NCBI GenBank assembly: GCA_030652635.1
Contig: JAUSPW010000680.1
Coordinates: forward strand, 1-5,449
From: Pseudohongiella sp.
GTDB taxonomy: Bacteria > Pseudomonadota > Gammaproteobacteria > Pseudomonadales > Pseudohongiellaceae
Direction of reading: 5' to 3'
DNA length: 5,449 nt
The notes under the pieces were generated by a model, which was not told the DNA's origin, did no database searches, and saw only the letters and a list, made by a program, of their open reading frames with translations. A program made the translations under genes and the position numbers. This document shows positions 1-4,143 of this stretch, piece by piece (position 1 is the first letter of the stretch; the number at the start of each line of letters is the position of its first letter).

Positions 1-12
1 GTTCAGCCAACT

Positions 13-29
13 TGTCTGACCATCAGACA
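13..29 (+). repeat. Inverted repeat 1 upstream of the operon
   Basis: A perfect 7-bp inverted repeat: TGTCTGA, a 3-base spacer CCA, then TCAGACA. As RNA it would form a small hairpin; as DNA it is a dyad that a dimeric regulator could bind. No T-tract follows it, so it is not a convincing intrinsic terminator. It lies 9 bases before a second dyad of the same size, and both share the outer TCTG...CAGA core. The pairing is seen directly; any function is inference. Confidence 0.5.
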
Positions 30-38
30 TCATCACCG

Positions 39-55
39 ATCTGCCTAGGGCAGAT
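39..55 (+). promoter_or_regulatory. Inverted repeat 2 abutting the gene 1 RBS
   Basis: A perfect 7-bp inverted repeat: ATCTGCC, spacer TAG, then GGCAGAT. Its right arm ends at 55, directly before the GGAG ribosome binding site at 56-59 of gene 1. If the transcript starts upstream of it, the hairpin could influence ribosome access. If transcription starts nearby, the dyad could be an operator. No T-run follows, so it is a poor terminator candidate. A regulatory role is inferred from position only. Confidence 0.45.
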
Positions 56-59
56 GGAG
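56..59 (+). promoter_or_regulatory. Ribosome binding site of gene 1
   Basis: GGAG lies 9 bases before the ATG at 69. An in-frame TAA at 60-62 rules out any start further upstream, so ATG 69 is the earliest possible start in this frame. It is also the one that gives a complete lipoprotein signal peptide. Confidence 0.65.
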
Positions 60-68
60 TAAGAGAAA

Positions 69-1436
69 ATGAAACTGTTGCAACACCGTCTGGTTATTGC
101 CATGGGGCTGTCGGCCGCATTGCTGAGCGCGTGTGAGACAACCCAGCAAACGCAGTCGAGCATGCCGCAAATGCCGTCGATGCCGTCATCATCCATGCCG
201 TCGATGCCTTCGCCCTCGTCAAGTTCCAGCTCGTCTTCATCGAGTTCGTCTTCTTCGAGCTCGTCTTCATCGAGTTCGTCGTCATCATCAAGCTCAACAG
301 CATCCAGCTCTTCAGCAGGATCGTCGGGTTCGTCGGGTGGCATGCCCTCGATGCCGTCTCCTGGAGCGCGGCAGTCTGGAGCGTCGGCGTCTATGCCGGG
401 CTTGCCGGATTTTTCCAGCGGACGCAGCACATCTTCTGGAAGCAGCAGCACCGCGGGCGCGAGCTCTTCGTCCGGTGCCGCCGGTGCGCTTGGTGACATG
501 ATGCCAGGCAGCGCCGGCTCAGGCCGACCAGCCACGCCGGGATCTGGTAGCCTGCCGGGTGACAGCACCATGCCAGGCGCGGGCGCCCAAGGATCGGCCA
601 GCTCAAGCGGCTCAACAGCTGGCACAAGCAATAGCGGTGGGTCCCAGTCCACAGCATCCGGCAACGGAGATGGTGGTATTAACGCTAGCGTCAGCGCCGG
701 TGGTGTGACAGTGGGCAGCGACGGCGTCAGCGTGAGCGCAGGTGGCGTGACAGTTGGCGGCGGTGGTATCAGCGTCGCGGGCATGCCGGTGGGAGGTGTG
801 ATGCCAGGTACCGGTACCGGCAGTGGTACAGGAACGGACCCAGGCATGGGAACAGGTGGTTTTCCAGGGACAGGCACTGGCGGAATTCCAGGGGGGATGC
901 CGGGCGCTGGTTCAGGCATGCCCGGCGGTATTGGTGGTGGCGTGATGACCGCTCGCGATCGCGTAGCGGTGTTGGACGGCGCTCTTGGGCGAGGGTACGA
1001 GGATTTTGATGGCATCATTCTGGCGGAGCGCAGCCGAGCCCAACGACAGAGTAACGAAGTTGGTAGTGATCCTGCCGGTCTTTACAATGAACAAGCGGGT
1101 GCAGGTGGCATGCCTGGTGTGGCATTCCCAGGCCAGGGTCAAGGCGAGGTAGGCCAAGGCGGACAAGGTGGATTTCCTGGCGGCGTGATCGCCAGCACGA
1201 GCACAGCTGGCCAAGGTCCGCAAAGTGGCGGCTCCGGGGGCTCGATGGGTGGTCGTCAGGGTGGGCCGTCCGCTCCGGCGGAAGGTGCTTACCCAGTTCC
1301 AGAGGATATTCCCGGCGGAGATAACGATGATGTTGTTGCGCGCCAAATTCGCGAAGCAGCCATGAATGAACCTGATCCAGAGTTGCGCGAAAGACTTTGG
1401 GATGAATACCGTCGTTACACAGGGCTTTTGCAGTAA
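69..1436 (+). CDS. Ser/Gly-rich outer-membrane lipoprotein with poly-serine linker
   Basis: A 455-residue low-complexity lipoprotein of unrecognised family. Residues 1-21 are a signal peptide (MKLLQHR, then a hydrophobic core) ending in the lipobox LSAC with Cys22. Glu23 at +2 is not the Asp that retains lipoproteins in the inner membrane, so outer-membrane sorting is expected. Met-Pro-Ser repeats (residues 32-47) lead into 27 consecutive serines (50-76). Ser/Gly/Pro-rich sequence follows, with a 14-residue Gly/Val repeat (208-235) and a Gly-Met-Pro-rich stretch to about 292. Two segments look like real folded or binding modules: residues 296-326, containing YEDFDGIILAER, and the charged C-terminal 410-455, with DDVVARQIREAA and ERLWDEYRRY, which is probably helical. 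The likely role is a long flexible tether presenting these modules away from the membrane; this is inference. The gene is first in a four-gene operon, and its stop codon overlaps the RBS of gene 2. Coding status is well supported; function is unknown. Confidence 0.85.
   Translation: MKLLQHRLVIAMGLSAALLSACETTQQTQSSMPQMPSMPSSSMPSMPSPSSSSSSSSSSSSSSSSSSSSSSSSSSSTASSSSAGSSGSSGGMPSMPSPGARQSGASASMPGLPDFSSGRSTSSGSSSTAGASSSSGAAGALGDMMPGSAGSGRPATPGSGSLPGDSTMPGAGAQGSASSSGSTAGTSNSGGSQSTASGNGDGGINASVSAGGVTVGSDGVSVSAGGVTVGGGGISVAGMPVGGVMPGTGTGSGTGTDPGMGTGGFPGTGTGGIPGGMPGAGSGMPGGIGGGVMTARDRVAVLDGALGRGYEDFDGIILAERSRAQRQSNEVGSDPAGLYNEQAGAGGMPGVAFPGQGQGEVGQGGQGGFPGGVIASTSTAGQGPQSGGSGGSMGGRQGGPSAPAEGAYPVPEDIPGGDNDDVVARQIREAAMNEPDPELRERLWDEYRRYTGLLQ
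195..215 (+). repeat. MPSMPSP-encoding repeat, copy 1
   Basis: Encodes MPSMPSP at residues 43-49, just before the serine tract. The same heptapeptide recurs at residues 92-98 (342-362) after the tract, with several synonymous base differences. The two copies bracket the poly-serine linker. The flanking stretch 162-209 holds further MPS/MPQ units, which suggests growth by local duplication. Confidence 0.55.
216..296 (+). repeat. Poly-serine tract (27 codons) with a 30-nt internal repeat
   Basis: Twenty-seven consecutive serine codons (residues 50-76) use a mixture of TCG, TCA, TCT, TCC, AGC and AGT, so this is not a simple trinucleotide run. Inside it, 228-250 and 258-280 are identical over 23 bases, giving a 10-codon period and indicating that the tract grew by duplication of a 30-nt unit. 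Comparable poly-serine linkers are known from secreted enzymes of Saccharophagus and relatives, where they act as disordered spacers. Here the tract follows a lipid anchor. Confidence 0.85.
342..362 (+). repeat. MPSMPSP-encoding repeat, copy 2
   Basis: The second copy of the MPSMPSP heptapeptide, residues 92-98, lies on the far side of the serine tract. Peptide identity with copy 1 is complete while several third positions differ. This implies either an old duplication or selection on the peptide. Confidence 0.5.
690..773 (+). repeat. Two tandem 42-nt repeats encoding a Gly/Val 14-mer
   Basis: Residues 208-221 (VSAGGVTVGSDGVS) and 222-235 (VSAGGVTVGGGGIS) are tandem copies with a 14-residue period, followed by a decayed third start (VAG). 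The alternating Val/Thr/Ser and paired Gly pattern suggests short beta strands with glycine turns, as in beta-roll or beta-helix surface proteins; this structural reading is inference. Synonymous differences between the copies show the duplication is not recent. Confidence 0.7.
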
Positions 1437-1441
1437 GGTGG
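1435..1441 (+). promoter_or_regulatory. Ribosome binding site of gene 2
   Basis: AAGGTGG overlaps the TAA stop of gene 1 (1434-1436) and stands 5 bases before ATG 1447. This decides the start: an upstream in-frame ATG at 1366 would bury the lipoprotein signal peptide behind 27 extra residues and overlap gene 1. Confidence 0.75.
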
Positions 1442-1446
1442 TTGAT

Positions 1447-2643
1447 ATGACGCTATTGATAAGGCAGTTTTTTAAACCTTTGCATGTTTTCAGCGTTGTG
1501 CTGCTGATGTCCTTGGCTGCCTGCGCCACGACATCCGTAAAATCGACTCAGTTTGTGCCGATTGTTCAGGGCGATGTCCCCATGGACGACGCATTGTTAC
1601 TAGATGTTGGCATACGGGTGTTCGATCCAGGCATTGATGAAATTGATAAAGACGATATGGATCGTACCAATCCGGAGATCCGCAGAGCCGAATCTCGTTA
1701 TGCCCCCTATTTGATGGCAGAGACACTGCAACGCTCAGGAAACTGGGGTGTTGTCCGCGTGCTGCCGGCGCCAACCACCACGATGGATGTCTATCTGGAT
1801 GGTCAGATACTGTTATCGAATGGCGAAGGCATGATCATAAAAGTGACGGTAACCGACTCGACTGGCATGCTCTGGTACACGCGCGAGTATGAAGAGCATA
1901 TCAGCCAATACAACTATGATCTGACTCAGCGCCAGTCGCACGATCCATTCCAGGTGATTTACAACAACATTGCCAACGACCTGCTGGCGTTTCGGCAAGG
2001 CTCAATGAGCGACGACCAGATACGGACTATCCGGACTGTCTCAGAGCTGCAGTTTGCAGCAAATTTTGCTCCCGAGATATTTGGCAGTTATTTGACCAAA
2101 AATCAACGTGGCATTACAACACTGACGCGTTTGCCTGCCGAAAATGATCCCGCGCTGATCCGTATTCTCGACATCCGAGAGCGGGACAACCTGTTTGTGG
2201 ACACTGTGCAGGATTATTACGCAACCTACGCTCGGCAGATGCGTGGCCCGTATGACGCGTGGCGTGAGCAGAGTTTTACCGAGACCATGGCCCTTGAGGA
2301 AGCTGAGCGCTCTGCGCGCCGACGGTTCATCACGGGCGCGGCAGCAATCGCCGGCGGTATAGCCGCCGTTGGGCAAAACAATGCTGGCGCACAGATGGCT
2401 GGCATTACGGGCGTCGCCGCTGGAGCGTATCTGGTACGCAGTGGTTTTGAGCGTTCGCAGCAGGCACAAATGCACATTGCCGCGCTAAGCGAGCTGAGCG
2501 CCTCTCTCGAGGCTGAGGTCGCGCCTAAAGTAATCGAACTGGATGATCGTCAAATCATGCTCACCGGCACTGTTGAAGAGCAGTATCAACAATGGCGAGA
2601 CATCCTGATGGAAATCTACCTGACGGAAACGGGTGGGCTCTGA
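1447..2643 (+). CDS. Outer-membrane lipoprotein with glycine-zipper segment, unknown function
   Basis: A 398-residue lipoprotein. The signal peptide (residues 1-25) ends in the lipobox LAAC with Cys26. Ala at +2 predicts outer-membrane sorting. Residues about 40-185 look like a compact alpha/beta domain: a strand at DVGIRVFDPG (53-62), a helix before SGNWGVVRVL, strands around MDVYLDGQIL (113-122), VTDSTGMLWY (135-144), and a helix DPFQVIYNNIANDLL (166-180). This order loosely recalls small envelope lipoproteins of the CsgG/LpoB type, but I cannot assign a family. A charged helical stretch (about 255-293) precedes a Gly/Ala-rich hydrophobic segment (294-334) with glycine-zipper spacing. The C-terminal tail (about 340-398) contains the strand QIMLTGTVEEQYQQW. 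ATG 1447 is chosen for its RBS and signal peptide. The stop overlaps the gene 3 start by one base, implying translational coupling. The glycine zipper may pack into a membrane or self-associate. Confidence 0.87.
   Translation: MTLLIRQFFKPLHVFSVVLLMSLAACATTSVKSTQFVPIVQGDVPMDDALLLDVGIRVFDPGIDEIDKDDMDRTNPEIRRAESRYAPYLMAETLQRSGNWGVVRVLPAPTTTMDVYLDGQILLSNGEGMIIKVTVTDSTGMLWYTREYEEHISQYNYDLTQRQSHDPFQVIYNNIANDLLAFRQGSMSDDQIRTIRTVSELQFAANFAPEIFGSYLTKNQRGITTLTRLPAENDPALIRILDIRERDNLFVDTVQDYYATYARQMRGPYDAWREQSFTETMALEEAERSARRRFITGAAAIAGGIAAVGQNNAGAQMAGITGVAAGAYLVRSGFERSQQAQMHIAALSELSASLEAEVAPKVIELDDRQIMLTGTVEEQYQQWRDILMEIYLTETGGL
2326..2445 (+). other. Glycine-zipper segment within the gene 2 lipoprotein
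   Basis: Residues 294-333 contain two small-residue-rich hydrophobic stretches (GAAAIAGGIAAVG and AGITGVAAGAYLV) joined by a polar turn (QNNAGAQ). Gly at 297, 303/304, 309, 314, 319, 322 and 326 gives the repeated small-residue spacing of glycine-zipper helical hairpins, which in other proteins insert into membranes or oligomerise. The sequence pattern is seen directly; membrane insertion is inference. Confidence 0.6.
2631..2637 (+). promoter_or_regulatory. Ribosome binding site of gene 3
   Basis: GGGTGGG lies 5 bases before ATG 2643, within the last codons of gene 2. The gene 3 ATG shares its A with the TGA stop of gene 2 (TGATG), a typical coupling junction. This supports ATG 2643 over the in-frame ATG at 2592, which would add 17 mostly polar residues ahead of the membrane anchor. 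Confidence 0.65.
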
Positions 2644-4139
2644 TGCAGGTCGCAGGGAACGAAAAAATATCGGCCTGGATCTGGGTCGCGCTGGCTGCGC
2701 TGGTGCTGCTGGCGCTGGCAGTCATCTTTGTGCTGCCGAATGTCGTCCAGCAGTACGAGCTACCGCTGACACCAAGAGTCGCCCAAGCTGTTATCGAAAC
2801 GCCGGCCGTTTCAGCCCCGGCCCAGCCGACTGGGCCTGCGTTGTCGCCTTTTGAAGAAGCACAAATCGCTCGTCAGCGCCGCGAAGCGCAGGATGCACTG
2901 GCCAGTCTGCTGGAGCGTCAGACGGATCTGCAGGTAACCAACGTCTCCGCCTGGGCTGCTGAGGACTATGATGCCGCGGTGGCCAGTGCGCGTCGCGGTG
3001 ATGAATTTTACCGGATAGCCAACTTTGCGGAAGCAACCTTAGCGTACCAGCAAAGTGACCAAGCGCTTGCGCAACTACAAGCGCTACGCCCTCAGGAATT
3101 TCAGCGCTTGATGGCGGCAGGTGAAGCCGCACTGCTGGCCTCTGACGCCGCCACTGCCTTAGAAAGTTTTTCGCTGGCAGCACAGATTGATCTGACCAGT
3201 GCTGCGGCTGACGATGGCATGCGCCGAGCACAGGTACTGGACGAGGTTGAACGGCTGTTGGCAGAAGGGGATGATTTACAAAACAGCGGACGGATCGCAG
3301 AAGGGCGCGCATTAATAGAGCAGGCCTCTGCGCTGGACAGTAATCATCCGCGTATCAGTGAACTGATGGCACGTAACGCGCAATTGCAGATTGATGCACG
3401 CTTTACGCAGGCAATGTCCGAGGGTTTCGCGCTGCTACAGCAGTCGCAATCAGATCAGGCGATCGTTGCGTTTGAGCAGGCTTTACAAATCAAACCGGGC
3501 AATCAGCAGGCTCAGGAAGCCATCGACCAGACTCGCACGGAACTGACACTGAAGGCGATTGAGACGCAGCGCGCCCGCGCACTGGCGCTGGAAAGTGCCG
3601 AGCAATGGCAAGAAGCGATTGCAGCCTACGATGCCATTCTCGCGTTAGATAATAATCTGGTGTTTGCTCAGGAGGGCCGTGATTACTCTGCACGTCGTGT
3701 GCAACTTGATGAGCTGCTTGAATTGAATCTCAACAACCCGCTGCGTTTGTCTGAGAGCGCCGCGTTTGATGAGGCTAATGCGGTGTTAAAAATCGCAACT
3801 GACCTCGCCAGGGATCTTGAGCAAGATACACAAATGTCGCTCGGCCCGAGACTGCAAGGTCAGATCACGCGCACAGAACAGCTGCTTCAAGATATGCAAA
3901 TACCTGTGCAGTTGACGCTGGTGTCCAATAATGCAACCGACGTGACCATTTTCCAGGTTGGCCGGCTGGGCAGTTTTACAGAAACAACCTTACAGCTGAA
4001 ACCCGGCCGGTATGTTGCGGTAGGTACCCGACCCGGGTTCCGCGATGTTCGGGAGGAGTTTGTTGTAGGGTTTGGCCAACAACTCAATTCTTTGACCATC
4101 TCGTGCAACGAGCAAGTAGCTGCAGTCGACAGGCGCTGA
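2643..4139 (+). CDS. Membrane-anchored periplasmic TPR protein with C-terminal PEGA-like domain
   Basis: A 498-residue protein. A short N-terminus with Lys8 is followed by a single hydrophobic helix (residues about 11-31) without a cleavage site, so it should be a signal anchor with the rest in the periplasm. A Pro/Ala-rich linker (about 40-65) leads into a helical repeat region of about residues 75-340. The clearest TPR units are 258-287 (A273, F277, A280, P285 at consensus positions) and 305-338 (WQEAIAAYDAILALDNN). More degenerate units lie near 105-142, 156-190 and 201-236. Residues 420-490 switch to beta structure with LKPGRYVAVGTRPGFRDV (452-469), the PG-x-Y...G(Y/F) pattern of PEGA-type domains. 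TPRs usually bind peptides or scaffold complexes, so an assembly role with the neighbouring lipoproteins is likely. A single Cys (488) sits in the tail. The gene overlaps gene 2 by one base and ends 4 bases before gene 4. Confidence 0.88.
   Translation: MQVAGNEKISAWIWVALAALVLLALAVIFVLPNVVQQYELPLTPRVAQAVIETPAVSAPAQPTGPALSPFEEAQIARQRREAQDALASLLERQTDLQVTNVSAWAAEDYDAAVASARRGDEFYRIANFAEATLAYQQSDQALAQLQALRPQEFQRLMAAGEAALLASDAATALESFSLAAQIDLTSAAADDGMRRAQVLDEVERLLAEGDDLQNSGRIAEGRALIEQASALDSNHPRISELMARNAQLQIDARFTQAMSEGFALLQQSQSDQAIVAFEQALQIKPGNQQAQEAIDQTRTELTLKAIETQRARALALESAEQWQEAIAAYDAILALDNNLVFAQEGRDYSARRVQLDELLELNLNNPLRLSESAAFDEANAVLKIATDLARDLEQDTQMSLGPRLQGQITRTEQLLQDMQIPVQLTLVSNNATDVTIFQVGRLGSFTETTLQLKPGRYVAVGTRPGFRDVREEFVVGFGQQLNSLTISCNEQVAAVDRR
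3900..4112 (+). other. PEGA-like terminal domain of the TPR protein
   Basis: Residues 420-490 form a beta-rich module: strand IPVQLTLVS, a hydrophobic strand around TDVTIFQVG, TETTLQLKPGRYVAVG, then RPGFRDVREEFVVG. The PGRY turn followed by a GxRxGF element matches the core of PEGA repeats, although the leading P-E-G-A stretch is missing. It resembles the repeats in the product of gene 4 and suggests the two proteins share a fold or pair with one another; the pairing is inference. Confidence 0.6.
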
Positions 4140-4143
4140 TTCC

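Noticed and set aside
39..59. The second dyad considered as an intrinsic terminator of an upstream gene.
   Set aside because: The stem is only 7 bp and is followed by GGAGTAAG, not a T-run; it leads straight into the gene 1 RBS.
216..296. The repetitive serine region considered as a CRISPR array or microsatellite.
   Set aside because: The units are in-frame serine codons with no spacer structure, and codon mixing excludes a simple trinucleotide microsatellite.
954..963. Palindrome CGCGATCGCG inside gene 1.
   Set aside because: A single 10-bp palindrome in coding sequence, explained by the Arg-Asp-Arg codons; no second copy or regulatory context was noticed.
23..1018. A 331-codon open frame on the - strand, rich in proline and valine and then in acidic residues, fully antisense to gene 1.
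   Set aside because: Its Pro- and Asp/Glu-rich composition is what the Gly/Ser codons of gene 1 give when read in antisense. It has no signal peptide or recognisable domain, while gene 1 has an RBS, a lipobox and operon context.
1366..1446. An upstream in-frame ATG for gene 2 adding 27 residues.
   Set aside because: It overlaps gene 1, places residues unlike a signal peptide before the lipoprotein signal, and lacks the strong AAGGTGG spacing found before ATG 1447.
2592..2642. An upstream in-frame ATG for gene 3 adding 17 residues.
   Set aside because: The extension is polar and lies entirely within gene 2. ATG 2643 has a GGGTGGG site and a TGATG coupling junction and starts just before the membrane helix.
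2791..3312. A 173-codon - strand open frame, and several other - strand frames across genes 2-4.
   Set aside because: They are antisense to genes with clear domains and signals, and their translations show no domain or signal pattern.
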